A stretch of 64,000 bases of DNA from an uncultured Bacteroidales bacterium (GCA_903913285.1 CAIWKO010000068.1:62001-126000), one strand, 5' to 3'; positions 42,093-51,029 are shown, numbered from the stretch's first letter. Numbers and translations: made by a program. Notes: generated by a model from the letters alone, not told the origin.

Positions 42093-44150
42093 ATGAAAAA
42101 AAAATTATCTAAAATCAATCTCATCATGCTGGCATTCATCATCGCTATAGGCATGATAGTTAGCTGCAAATTTAAAACTATGCAAAAAGAAGAACCAGCA
42201 ATCAACATTGCAAACATGGATACTACCGTGAAACCAGGTGATGATTTTTTCAAGTATGCCAACGGAAACTGGCTGAAAAATAATCCTATTCCTGCTCAAT
42301 ACAGCATCTACGGTTCGTTTGAAGCTTTGAAAGAAGAAAACAATAAACAATTGCGCGGTATTATGGAAGCAACCGTCGCCGACAAAAATGTTAAGTCCGG
42401 TTCGATACAACAAAAAATAGCCGATTTTTATTCGTCGGGTATGGATTCGGCTGCAATTGAAAAAACAGGTATCAAGGCAGTTCAAACTGAGTTGGATAAA
42501 ATTGACGCTATTAAAACTACTGCCGACCTGATTAAAATGGTAGGTTATTTCCACACCACCGGAGTAAGCTTGTTATTTAATTTCGGTTCGGGACAGGATG
42601 ATAAAAACAGCACCAGCGTGATTGCCCAGCTATATCAGGGTGGTTTGGGTTTGCCCGACCGCGATTATTATGTATCGAAAGATAAACGTTCGCAGGAAAT
42701 TCGCACGGAATATGTAAAACATGTGAGCAAAATATTCGAACTGGCAGGCATTAAAAAAGAACAGGCTGATAAAGATGCTGCAAGTGTTATGGACATTGAA
42801 ACACAACTGGCCAACGCTTCTTCAACACGTTTGGAATTGCGCGACCCGATAAAGAACTATAATAAAATGGATCTGGCAGGCTTAAAGAAAATTGCACCCA
42901 AGTTCGACTGGGATCAATATTTTACTGCAATTGGGCTGAAAGCAACCAATCAGATCAACGTAGGCCAGCCTAAGTTTTTTACCGACATGGCTACCATGGT
43001 TACTAAAATACCTGTCGACCAATGGAAACTTTATATTAAATGGCATGTGCTTCACGAAGCTTCTCCCTATTTGTCGTCGGCATTCGAAAAAGAACAATTT
43101 GCTTTCTACAGCACTGTTCTTTCGGGCATCAAAGAAATGAAGCCCCGCTGGAAACGCGTTTTGAACATGACCAGCTATTCGCTGGGCGAAGCAGTAGGAC
43201 AATTGTATGTTGAAAAATATTTCCCGCCCGAAGCAAAAAAACGCATCACCGACCTGGTTCTGAATCTAAAAGACGTATTGAAAGGCCGTATCGAAAATCT
43301 CACGTGGATGGGCGCTGCTACCAAAAAAGCAGCTTTGGAAAAACTGGCTAAAATAAACATCAAGGTAGGCTATCCCAATAAATGGAGAGATTATTCATCG
43401 CTCACCATCACCAAAGATTCATATTATCAGAACATCATGGCTGCATCGTGTTTCGAATTCACCCGCGATATTAACAAAATAGGCAAACCTGTTGATCGCA
43501 ACGAATGGGGCATGACACCTCAAACCGTTAATGCATACTACAATCCCAATATGAACGAAATCGTGTTTCCGGCCGCTATTTTGCAACCTCCTTTCTTCTT
43601 TATGAACGGCGACGACGCTGTGAACTACGGCGCTATCGGCGTGGTTATCGGACACGAAATGACCCACGGTTTCGACGATCAGGGACGTTTATACGATAAA
43701 GACGGTAACCTGACCAACTGGTGGACCAAAGAAGACTCGACCAATTTTTGTAAACAAACTCAGGTGCTTATTGATGAGTTTACCGCTTACAAAATGTTAG
43801 ATTCATTGCATGTGAACGGTTCGCTGACCATAGGCGAAAATATTGCCGATATGGGCGGACTTACCATTGCTTATGCTGCTTTGCAAAAAGTGATGCAGGG
43901 CAAAGATGCCAACGCAAAAATTGACGGATTTACTCCCGACCAGCGTTTCTTCCTGGCATATGCACAGGTTTGGAGAGGCAACACCCGCGATAAAGAACTG
44001 ATGCGCCGCCTGAAAGAAGATGTACATTCGCCCAAGGAAGCCCGTGTGAACGGACAGGTGTATAACATACCTGCTTTCTACAAATCATTTAATATTAAAC
44101 CAACTGACAAACGCTACAAACCCGAAAATCAGCGTCCGGTTATCTGGTAA
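42093..44150 (+). CDS. pepO: M13-family zinc metallopeptidase (PepO/neprilysin-like), lipoprotein
   Basis: A 685-residue endopeptidase. It has a lipoprotein-like signal (IGMIVSCKF, Cys about 26), the M13 N-terminal domain (VKPGDDFFKYANGNWLKNNP, about 46-65), and the catalytic domain with zinc motif VIGHEMTHGFDDQG (about 524-537) and the third ligand ENIADMGGL (about 584-592). The C-terminus is close to the family's typical ending in W. It probably degrades oligopeptides in the periplasm or at the surface. Monocistronic, with a strong terminator. Confidence 0.93.
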   Translation: MKKKLSKINLIMLAFIIAIGMIVSCKFKTMQKEEPAINIANMDTTVKPGDDFFKYANGNWLKNNPIPAQYSIYGSFEALKEENNKQLRGIMEATVADKNVKSGSIQQKIADFYSSGMDSAAIEKTGIKAVQTELDKIDAIKTTADLIKMVGYFHTTGVSLLFNFGSGQDDKNSTSVIAQLYQGGLGLPDRDYYVSKDKRSQEIRTEYVKHVSKIFELAGIKKEQADKDAASVMDIETQLANASSTRLELRDPIKNYNKMDLAGLKKIAPKFDWDQYFTAIGLKATNQINVGQPKFFTDMATMVTKIPVDQWKLYIKWHVLHEASPYLSSAFEKEQFAFYSTVLSGIKEMKPRWKRVLNMTSYSLGEAVGQLYVEKYFPPEAKKRITDLVLNLKDVLKGRIENLTWMGAATKKAALEKLAKINIKVGYPNKWRDYSSLTITKDSYYQNIMAASCFEFTRDINKIGKPVDRNEWGMTPQTVNAYYNPNMNEIVFPAAILQPPFFFMNGDDAVNYGAIGVVIGHEMTHGFDDQGRLYDKDGNLTNWWTKEDSTNFCKQTQVLIDEFTAYKMLDSLHVNGSLTIGENIADMGGLTIAYAALQKVMQGKDANAKIDGFTPDQRFFLAYAQVWRGNTRDKELMRRLKEDVHSPKEARVNGQVYNIPAFYKSFNIKPTDKRYKPENQRPVIW

Positions 44151-44170
44151 CATATAATTATCAGCAGATT

Positions 44171-44204
44171 AAAGAGCAGCTTTAAATAAGGCTGCTCTTT
44201 TTTT
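44171..44204 (+). terminator. Rho-independent terminator of the M13 peptidase gene
   Basis: AAAGAGCAGC (44171-44180) pairs perfectly with GCTGCTCTTT (44191-44200), followed by T4. Confidence 0.85.
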
Positions 44205-44241
44205 ATGATAATAATGGAGTTGATTTTATTTTAGGTTTTCA

Positions 44242-44661
44242 ACCCGACACTTCATTATTCTTACCCGACACTTCATCGCCGTCACCCGAACATTCATTTT
44301 CATCACCAGAGCCTTCATTTTCATCACCCGAACCTTCGATGCTCTCACCCGAGCCTTCATCGACACCACCAGAGACTTCATCGTTCTCACCCGACACTTC
44401 ATCGTCACCGCCCGAACCGTCATTTTCATCACCCGAACCGTGATTACGATTAGCACGACCTTCGATGCACTCACCCGAACCTTCGATGTCACCACCCGAA
44501 CCTTCATTGTTCTCACCCGAACCGTGATTTGCACCACCCGAACCTTCGATGTTCTCACCCGAACCTTCACCGACACCACCCGAACCTTCGTTGCTCTCAC
44601 CCGAACCGTGATTTGCATCACCCGAACCTTCATCGTCGCCACCCGAACAATGAGTGACTTT
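44242..44661. repeat. 21-bp tandem repeat, 20 units
   Basis: Units beginning ACCCGA(A/C) start at 44242 and recur every 21 bases to 44641 with no slippage. The first half (ACCCGAACCTTCA-like) is conserved and the second half varies (TCGTCACC, TTTTCATC, TGTTCTC). One unit (44431) is strongly diverged. Both strands are open because of the period, but the translation is compositionally absurd (mostly V, R, M, K), and no start signal is present. Confidence 0.9.
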
Positions 44662-44778
44662 AATTTTCGGTTTTTAGTGGGGGCGCTAATTCGAGGCGCA
44701 CTCCCACTTGGATGGGATAGGACGACAGAGGTTGGAACCACGGCCGAACATAAAATCATCCCCTTTCTTATTTTCCAA

Positions 44779-45702
44779 TTATTGCTTAATCTTAGACAAT
44801 GATTCTATGTCACTCCATTTATAAACCGAAAAATTATAATCAAGAGTTTGAATTTTAACGTATTTACCAGGCTTGTTTTCAATTATAGTTCCTTCAATTT
44901 CTTTTCCATTTTTTAAATTAATAACATCATTTGTTTTTTCTTTTGGAGTTCTTTTTCGTAGATTAGCAGCACCAATTATCAAGATTAAAAGGCCAACTAA
45001 TAATATTATCAAACCTATAATCCAGTTAAAAAATAATAAGACTACAAATCCTCCGGAAAATATTATAAAACCTAAAATCAAAGCAGCTAAGGCGCCACCT
45101 CTTATAGCAGACGGATGCGGCTTTAAATAATTAGTATTTTCATCTATTTTTAGTTCAGAATCATCTACATCGGATTTAATATGGTCAGTTGTCCCATCTG
45201 AATAAATAATCTTGTTTACTTCTTTGGCTTTGATAATATAAGTGGGACCATTTACTTTTTCACATTTTTTGTATTTTATTTCTTCTGTTGAAATCTCTAT
45301 TACAATTGCATCTACTAATTCGCCATTTTTTAAATAAATTGTCGCACAACTATCATAAGAGTTAAAAGATGAATTTTCCGTATATTTTGATTTTATTTTC
45401 TCTTTATATTTATAAGGTATTCTCAAATTTAAAAGCTCGAAAATTTCACCATTAATCAATAAATCTTTCTTAATAATCATCGGATCAATCTTTGCAGATG
45501 TTGATGCAATAATATTATCATTTTCATTTATTCTATAATCAGCCTTATCTTTTATTGATTTTACGAATGAATTTTGTCCTTTTGTTGTAATAAAATATCC
45601 TGAATTATATAAACGTTTTTCTATGTTACATGATGAAAAAATACCAATCAATAACACAAAAAAAGCGAATTGAACAATTCTGTAATTATTTTTCTTTTTC
45701 AT
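44779..45702 (-). CDS. Hypothetical lipoprotein with two C-terminal-half membrane helices
   Basis: A 307-residue protein with a lipobox-like signal (GIFSSC, Cys about 25). A repeated small beta motif occurs at about 115-160 (YLKNGELVDAIVIEISTEEI) and again near the C-terminus (LKNGKEIEGTIIENKPGKYV). Between them two hydrophobic segments (about 203-225 and 227-247) span or associate with the membrane. Family not recognised; the motif resembles small proteins that place a KNGxxxxGxIIE strand pair in the periplasm. It lies downstream of a small membrane protein gene, 12 bases apart, probably in one operon. Confidence 0.65.
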   Translation of the reverse strand: MKKKNNYRIVQFAFFVLLIGIFSSCNIEKRLYNSGYFITTKGQNSFVKSIKDKADYRINENDNIIASTSAKIDPMIIKKDLLINGEIFELLNLRIPYKYKEKIKSKYTENSSFNSYDSCATIYLKNGELVDAIVIEISTEEIKYKKCEKVNGPTYIIKAKEVNKIIYSDGTTDHIKSDVDDSELKIDENTNYLKPHPSAIRGGALAALILGFIIFSGGFVVLLFFNWIIGLIILLVGLLILIIGAANLRKRTPKEKTNDVINLKNGKEIEGTIIENKPGKYVKIQTLDYNFSVYKWSDIESLSKIKQ

Positions 45703-45714
45703 GTTATTTCTTAT

Positions 45715-45984
45715 TTAAGAGTTATTTTTAAATGGATTATCATAATTACTAATTCCAGATAATACATATCCAGCGATACATCCGAGAAGGGCACCAACTG
45801 TTTCACCATTAAGAATTCCTTCAAATGATAAAATAATTATTGTCGGTATTAGGAAGGCAATACATGTAAATTGAATTACCCTTGCTCCAATTCCCTTTTT
45901 TAAACAAATAGTTCTTATTAATAACCCTAATAATGCAATTAACATAATTGAAGCCATCATTATTTCAACATATTCCTTCATCAT
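45715..45984 (-). CDS. Small hypothetical membrane protein
   Basis: An 89-residue protein with three hydrophobic segments (about 9-28, 36-53 and 62-79), the last containing ALLGCIAGYVLSG, a glycine-rich helix. No family assigned. It sits between the TPR lipoprotein gene (39 bases upstream) and the 307-residue lipoprotein gene, suggesting a three-gene envelope operon. Confidence 0.6.
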   Translation of the reverse strand: MMKEYVEIMMASIMLIALLGLLIRTICLKKGIGARVIQFTCIAFLIPTIIILSFEGILNGETVGALLGCIAGYVLSGISNYDNPFKNNS

Positions 45985-46023
45985 AATTTATTTTTTAAAA
46001 GAATAATTTAATTGCTAAAATAG

Positions 46024-46425
46024 CTAGTTGCATAATTGTTTTATAGCATTATAAGCTGACATGTCACCAAGTTCTCCTGCTTTGCTTAAATCCAAACATC
46101 CGCTTTCTTTCATACCCATATTGATTTTTACTATACCCCGATCATAATATGCATATTTAGATTTTGAATTTATACTTATTGCTTTATTTAAATCATCTAA
46201 AGCTCCTCTATAATCATATAATAAAGCCTTAACCGCACCCCTGCCAGTATATGCATCTTCGTATAATGTATCTAATTCAATTGCTTTATTATATGCATTC
46301 ATTGCTCCTTGAAAATCTTGTAATTTTGATTTTGCAGTTCCTTGATCGGTATAATCCTTTGCTGTCTGTGTACATCCAATAACACTCATTAAAACTAGCC
46401 CCATTAAGAATATAATATTTTTCAT
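46024..46425 (-). CDS. TPR-repeat lipoprotein
   Basis: A 133-residue protein from the ATG at 46425, chosen because it opens a proper lipoprotein signal peptide (MKNIIFLMGLVLMSVIGCTQ). An earlier in-frame ATG at 46467 adds 14 non-signal residues and runs into a structured repeat. Two to three tetratricopeptide repeats follow (GAMNAYNKAIELDTLYEDAY, then GALDDLNKAISINSKSKYAY), then a short SEL1-like end with CLDLSKAGELGD. It presumably mediates protein contacts at the membrane. Confidence 0.8.
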   Translation of the reverse strand: MKNIIFLMGLVLMSVIGCTQTAKDYTDQGTAKSKLQDFQGAMNAYNKAIELDTLYEDAYTGRGAVKALLYDYRGALDDLNKAISINSKSKYAYYDRGIVKINMGMKESGCLDLSKAGELGDMSAYNAIKQLCN

Positions 46426-46496
46426 TTTATTTATCCCCTCCGCAGCCCCAACGAAGTATTTATACATAAAAAAAGCGTGGAACTACAACTATATCC

Positions 46497-46607
46497 GCAA
46501 CCGAGGTACTGGTATACCCATGCATGCAAATAAGTTCAGCCCACGCTTTGGCGTGAGCGTTACTTATTATTCTTACATGCATTTGAAAATTACCAGTTTT
46601 CGGTCGC
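46497..46607. repeat. Long imperfect hairpin element
   Basis: GCAACCGAGGTACTGGTAT (from 46497) is mirrored by the complement of ATTACCAGTTTTCGGTCGC (to 46607). Inner ATGCATGCAAATAAGT mirrors ACTTATTATTCTTACATGCAT, and the centre CACGCTTTGGCGTG forms the tip. The whole can fold into a stem of about 50 bp with internal loops on either strand. It could be a miniature inverted-repeat element or a structured RNA. Confidence 0.6.
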
Positions 46608-46768
46608 AAGAATAAAAGCTAACGCTTTTTATCTTAATTATAATGTTGTAAAGAACGTAGTAATATTAGTTTTCACAATATTACAAGTGTAAAAGTACGA
46701 GTTTTTTTATTGGATTAACAAAAAAAATTAAAATCTTTAAAAAAATTAATATTTCATACAATATAGTG

Positions 46769-46873
46769 TCACCGTCAGTAAATATTTGATCATTGTCAGT
46801 CAATTTATAATCACTGTCAGTAAATATATGATCACTTACAATCAATTTATTGTCATTGACAGTAAATATTACG
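46769..46873. repeat. 21-bp tandem repeat, 5 units
   Basis: TCA(C/T)(C/T)GTCAGTAAAT-like units start at 46769, 46790, 46811, 46832 and 46853, exactly 21 bases apart. Odd units share CAGTAAATAT and even units share CA(G/A)TCAATTTAT, hinting at a 42-bp dimer. Confidence 0.75.
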
Positions 46874-47030
46874 ACGCTTACACAAAAAACAATCATTTCT
46901 ACATTAACATCCTTTAAATTGTAAATAAAAATAATCTCAGTTTAAACCTTGATGCTGTGCTTTTAACCACTTCCTGCTTTGTTTCTCTATCTCCTGCTGA
47001 TGCTCTGCACATTTAGTCAGTCTTTCCCCC

Positions 47031-47344
47031 AATTCCCCCTCCGTAAAAACACCTGCCTTAAAAATAATTGCAAAAAAATTAAAAATAATTTGTTTCGCAG
47101 CACACTTATTTTCTGCTGTTTAAATTATGAGACAGTATTTTTTTTCGTAATGCACTTTTTTCGTTTGCCTTCTGTATAGCTTTATCATCAAGCTTTAGGC
47201 AAGCAGACCCGTATTCTTACCCGAATGGCGCATGTGTGTTTCACTCTTTTGCAGGCTATTTTCTTACAATACTTTTGTATCGTTAAAAAAATAAAAAAAT
47301 GGTCAAGGTAATAATAGTCGATAATGAGCCAACATTCCGGAAGG
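47031..47344 (+). repeat. Duplicated segment, copy 1 (promoter plus 5' end of a receiver gene)
   Basis: It aligns along its whole length with 49280-49593. The last 46 bases (47299-47344) are identical to the first 46 bases of the receiver gene at 49548. Differences are concentrated in the upstream AT-rich part. It retains the promoter TACTTTTG (47270-47277). Confidence 0.9.
47270..47277 (+). promoter_or_regulatory. Promoter -7 element TACTTTTG, copy 1
   Basis: TTTG at 47248-47251 and TACTTTTG are 18 bases apart. It lies in the duplicated segment and would transcribe the beheaded GloVer gene. Confidence 0.55.
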
Positions 47345-48560
47345 ATCGCTGCTATATGCTCCTAATAAGATGTTTTATGGAATGACCACATACGGAGGCA
47401 CAAAAAACAAAGGAGTATTGTTTAAATATGATCCTGTACATAACGTATTTGAAAAGAAAGTAGATTTTATTGTATCAAATGGGCAAGAGCCTTATGGATC
47501 GCTCACAGCCTGTTCGAACTGGAAATTATACGGCATGACCAGAAACGGGGGGAATGATAATTACGGTGTACTTTTTGAATACGATCCTTTTAATGACACA
47601 CTTATTAAAAAAGTTGATTTTGCAGATTCAATTGGAATTTTAACTGAAGGCTCCTTGTTAGAAGCTTCGAACGGGAAATTATACGGTATGACAAACATGG
47701 GCGGTACGCACGATGGTGGAGTATTATTTGAGTATAATCCTATAACAAGCAGTTACGCAAAGAAAATTGATTTTACAGGGGCAACGAATGGACGCTACCC
47801 TGAAGGTACGCTGATACAGGCAAAAAACGGTCTTTTGTATGGAACGACTGCACAAGGCGGCATCTATGATAATGGTGTGTTGTTTGAATACGATCCTGTT
47901 ACAAATAATTTAGTTAAAAAAATTGATTTTGACGGGACGAATATTGGTAGTCTTCCTTATGGTGCATTATTTCAAGCTGACGACGGAAAACTTTATGGCA
48001 TGACCTCTTATGGAGGCGTGTACGATTCGGGAGTATTATTTAGTTATGAAATTGCAAGCGGTGTTTTGACCAAACTATTGGATTATAACGGCGACAGTAC
48101 AGGATATCGACCAAGAGGAACTTTAATGCAAGCCGTGAACGGTAAACTATACGGGACTACTTGCTGTGGTGGTATATGGAGCGGCGGAACCTTATTTGAA
48201 TATGATATTCAAACCAACAAATTCGTAAAGAAAGAGGATTTTAATCAAATAAATGGTTATACTCCTACCTGGGGCCAACTTATTGAAATAGGCGGAATGG
48301 TTGGCATAGCTCCGATAATTCCACCGGAAAACGATCAGGGTATTTCTGTATATCCAAATCCATCTAATGGGAAGTTCACGATATCGTTGAAGGATGATGA
48401 GTCAATAAAGATATATAACACAATGGGCATGGAGATATACAATGGCCAATATCAAAGAGGGGAAAACAATTTAGTACTTGATCTGCCAAACGGAATTTAT
48501 ATACTGAAGGCATGGAATGGCAAGGCAAGCAGTAGTGTGAAGATTAGTATTTTCAATTAA
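47343..48560 (+). pseudogene. 5'-truncated GloVer tandem-repeat T9SS protein
   Basis: The in-frame open region starts at the junction with GSLLYAPNKMFYGMTTYGGT, the middle of a repeat, and has no signal peptide. It carries about six GloVer-type repeats of about 50 residues (GSLLEASNGKLYGMTNMGGT, then GVLFEYNP) and a complete type IX sorting domain (ISVYPNPSNGKFTISL to the end). The upstream receiver-gene start is out of frame with it. An internal ATG at 47370 gives 396 residues, but a sorting domain without a signal peptide cannot direct export, so the gene is most likely dead. Confidence 0.8.
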
Positions 48561-49279
48561 TATTATTTCCAATTCGACAATTTTCTGGTGTTATTCTTTA
48601 TTAGAAATTAATTCTTTGACGGGAAAAGGTTGATAAATAATAATTTTGCTGTGCCCCATTTCCCCGACCTCCCGACACTTTGTGTGCGGGACAGGTTCGG
48701 TGGGGGATAGACGACAAGCCGTTCAAATATTTCGTAGTATAAAAGCTAATCCCGTTCGACTGAAACTCCATGCCTCCATCGTTCCTATTCAACCAGGCTC
48801 TGAATTATTCATCCCTGTTGATGTTATTACCGCCTATGTTAATGTTCTTTCCCTTCCTGTCAATATTCTACTCTCTCCTGCACATATCCTTCCCTCTTCT
48901 GTAATTTTTCGTTACTGTTTTGTCAATGTTCTTTTCGGTCATGTAAATGTTGTTTTCTGCCCTGTCACCTGACATTCTGTCAGTGTCAATCATGTTTTCT
49001 GCTCTGTCACCTAACTTTCTGTCAGTGTCAGCTGTGTTTTCGGTCGTGTCAATCATGTTTTCGGTCATGTCAATCATATTTTCGGTCTTGTCAGCTATGT
49101 TTTCTGCTCCGTATATGCATTCCGCTGTTATGTAAATGGTGTTTTCTGCCCGGTATATGCACTCCGCTGTTATGTAAATGGAGTTTTCGCAACTATATCA
49201 AGGCTTTTTAAATCTGCTATGTAATAGTTTTAAACTTCTGTGCATTATTATCAGCCTTGTTTGCCCGGTTTTTCACCTT
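48561..49279. other. Intergenic region downstream of the truncated GloVer gene
   Basis: The main content is the nineteen-unit array. A CCCGACAC...GTGTGCGGG imperfect hairpin lies near 48675. No gene recognised. Confidence 0.55.
48804..49202. repeat. 21-bp tandem repeat, 19 units
   Basis: Units on a fixed 21-base phase from 48804 to 49182. Many are TGTTTTC(T/G)G...TGTCAATCA variants. Two 42-bp pairs are nearly identical (49098-49139 and 49140-49181), showing recent amplification of dimers. No protein is indicated. Confidence 0.88.
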
Positions 49280-49593
49280 AAAATTCCCCCTCCGTAAAAA
49301 CACCTGCTTAAAAATAATTGCAAAATAATTAAAAATTATTTGTTTCGCAGCTAACTAATCTTCTGCTGTTTAAACTATAGGACAGTATTTTTTTTCGTAA
49401 GGCACTTTTTTGTTTGTCTTCTGCATAGCTTTATTATCAGGCTTTAGGAAAGCTGATACGTATTTTTACCTGAATGGCGCATGTGTGTTTCACTCTTTTG
49501 CAGGCTGTTTTGCCGCTATACTTTTGTAGCGTCAAAAAAATCATAAAATGGTCAAGGTAATAATAGTCGATAATGAGCCAACATTCCGGAAGG
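49280..49593 (+). repeat. Duplicated segment, copy 2 (parental promoter of the hydrogenase operon)
   Basis: Homologous to 47031-47344. This copy leads into the intact receiver gene and so is probably the original. Confidence 0.9.
49519..49526 (+). promoter_or_regulatory. Promoter -7 element TACTTTTG, hydrogenase operon
   Basis: An exact consensus match 22 bases before the first receiver gene. The largest gap in the following operon is 102 bases, so this may be the main promoter of all eleven genes. Confidence 0.6.
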
Positions 49594-49934
49594 GGCTAAA
49601 AACTGTGCTGCTGAATATCGGTGAAGTTGATATTGTTGCTGAAGCTGCCAACGGAGAAGAGTTTTTAAACATACTGAATGAACAGACGGCCGATGTGGTT
49701 TTTATGGATATTAAAATGCCCGTGATGGACGGCATAGAAGCTACAAAAAAAGCCAAATGTTTGTATCCTGAACTCACCATCATTGGTTTTTCGTCGTTCG
49801 AAAATCAGGATTATGTAAACAGTATGATGGATGCCGGTGCCAATGGCTACCTGTCGAAATCGGGCGATAATTATGATCTGTTACGTGAAATTATGAATAA
49901 CCCAAAAGCCGGATATTTTTCCGGTACTAAATAA
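49548..49934 (+). CDS. Stand-alone receiver domain (NarL-type, no output domain)
   Basis: A 128-residue single-domain response regulator. VIIVDNEP gives an incomplete acidic pocket (D then N-E), the phospho-acceptor lies in VVFMDIKMPVMDGIEA (Asp about 53), and the Lys in YLSKSGD. It is closely similar to the receiver of the NarL-type regulator at 41318, but stops after about 120 residues with no helix-turn-helix. It is the first gene of the hydrogenase operon and probably relays phosphate among the operon's kinases. Its first 46 bases are duplicated at 47299. Confidence 0.85.
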   Translation: MVKVIIVDNEPTFRKGLKTVLLNIGEVDIVAEAANGEEFLNILNEQTADVVFMDIKMPVMDGIEATKKAKCLYPELTIIGFSSFENQDYVNSMMDAGANGYLSKSGDNYDLLREIMNNPKAGYFSGTK

Positions 49935-49961
49935 AATTATAAAACTCAAATAAACAAAGTT

Positions 49962-50456
49962 ATGGAAACCAAGAAAATTTTAATCGTAGATGATGACATT
50001 GATGTGATAACCATCATCCAAACCATCTTAAAAAAAGAAGGATACAACGTTATCAGTGCAAATGACAAAGTAGAAGGCATGCAAAAGATCAGGGAAGAAA
50101 AACCGGATCTGGCTATTCTCGATGTTATGATGACCACTCATTACGAAGGCTTTGAGCTGGCAAAAGAAATTACCGATGATCCCGAATTGCAACGCCTTCC
50201 GGTGCTGATGCAAACCTCCATCGAAATTTTAACCACAACGAAACCTGATGTACAAGCTATGGCCCGCGAATTCAGAAAAAATCCGGGATTTAAAGATCTG
50301 CATGTGATTTTGGTAAAAGACATTAACACAGGAAAAGCCGGTGTGGATTATCTGTCGGAAGACGGCAAATCGATCTGGTTTCCCGTTGACGGTTTTGTAA
50401 GAAAACCTGTAGACGCAAAAAGAATAGTTCCAGAAATTCAAAGAATACTTGGTTAA
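49962..50456 (+). CDS. Receiver-domain protein with an insertion
   Basis: A 164-residue protein with a CheY-like start (KKILIVDDDIDVITIIQTIL), the phospho-acceptor in LAILDVMMTTHYEGFELA (about residue 54) and the conserved Lys in VRKPVDAKRI. An insertion of about 35 residues separates the fourth strand from the final helix (EILTTTKPDVQ...EDGKSIWFPVDG), making it longer than usual. The DxMM...GF signature is shared with the receiver at 56731. No DNA-binding domain. A probable phosphorelay component of the operon. Confidence 0.85.
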   Translation: METKKILIVDDDIDVITIIQTILKKEGYNVISANDKVEGMQKIREEKPDLAILDVMMTTHYEGFELAKEITDDPELQRLPVLMQTSIEILTTTKPDVQAMAREFRKNPGFKDLHVILVKDINTGKAGVDYLSEDGKSIWFPVDGFVRKPVDAKRIVPEIQRILG

Positions 50457-50558
50457 TAATTGGAAGTACTTAAAGTGAACTAAAGTTAAAAGTACTTAAA
50501 GTTAACTTTAGGCACTAAAAACTTCAGAAACTTAAAATGTAGCAACACCATTACTGAT

Positions 50559-51029
50559 ATGAAAACGACACTAGATAACATACTAAAAAACTACGACAAT
50601 AGCGGCCGGGACGCATTGATCCCGCTATTACAGGAAATTCAGGAAAATGAAGGCTTTCTATCGGAAAAATCGATAGTGATGACCGGAAAAAAACTCAATA
50701 TTCCTACCAGCAAGATCTATGGAGTTGCTACATTTTATAATCAATTCAGGTTTGAACCCACCGGAAAATATCATATACAGGTATGCAGAGGAACCGCGTG
50801 CCATGTATTGGGTTCGGCCACCGTATTGCAGGAATTAGAATCATATTTAAAAGTAAAATCAGGACAGACAACACGCGACGGGTTTTTCAGTATAGAAGTT
50901 GTTGCTTGTATCGGAGCGTGTGGTCTGGCACCTGTTATTTGTATAAACGGCGAATTTTACGCGAATGTTACCGCCGACTCTATTAAAACTATTATTGATA
51001 CGTACCGCGCAAAAGAACAAGAACTATGA
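50559..51029 (+). CDS. hydC: NADH-dependent [FeFe] hydrogenase, NuoE/HydC-like subunit
   Basis: A 156-residue [2Fe-2S] thioredoxin-like subunit. It has the family opening IPLLQEIQENEGFLSEKSIV and YGVATFYNQFRFEPTGKY, with the four ligands in CRGTAC (about 77-82) and CIGAC (about 118-122). It carries electrons between NAD(H)-reactive NuoF and HydA in HydABC-type enzymes. Its stop overlaps the NuoF start (ATGA), so translation is coupled. It is similar to, but clearly distinct from, the locus 1 paralogue at 32.5 kb. Confidence 0.92.
   Translation: MKTTLDNILKNYDNSGRDALIPLLQEIQENEGFLSEKSIVMTGKKLNIPTSKIYGVATFYNQFRFEPTGKYHIQVCRGTACHVLGSATVLQELESYLKVKSGQTTRDGFFSIEVVACIGACGLAPVICINGEFYANVTADSIKTIIDTYRAKEQEL

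Larger units (their letters stand above)
44151..44778. other. Intergenic region with terminator and 21-bp array
   Basis: It contains the peptidase terminator and the twenty-unit array. The remaining 44662-44778 has no recognisable feature. Confidence 0.6.
46468..47342. other. Intergenic region with hairpin element, 21-bp array and duplicated promoter
   Basis: It holds in order the hairpin (46497-46607), the five-unit array (46769-46873) and one copy of the duplicated promoter segment (47031-47344). No intact gene. Confidence 0.6.

Noticed and set aside
44242-44661. CRISPR array
   Set aside because: Units are only 21 bp, diverged and contiguous, with no unique spacers and no cas genes. The same applies to the other 21-bp arrays.
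44226-44759. Coding sequence for a VRVRTMK-repeat protein
   Set aside because: A by-product of the 21-bp array; composition is not protein-like and overlapping frames are equally open.
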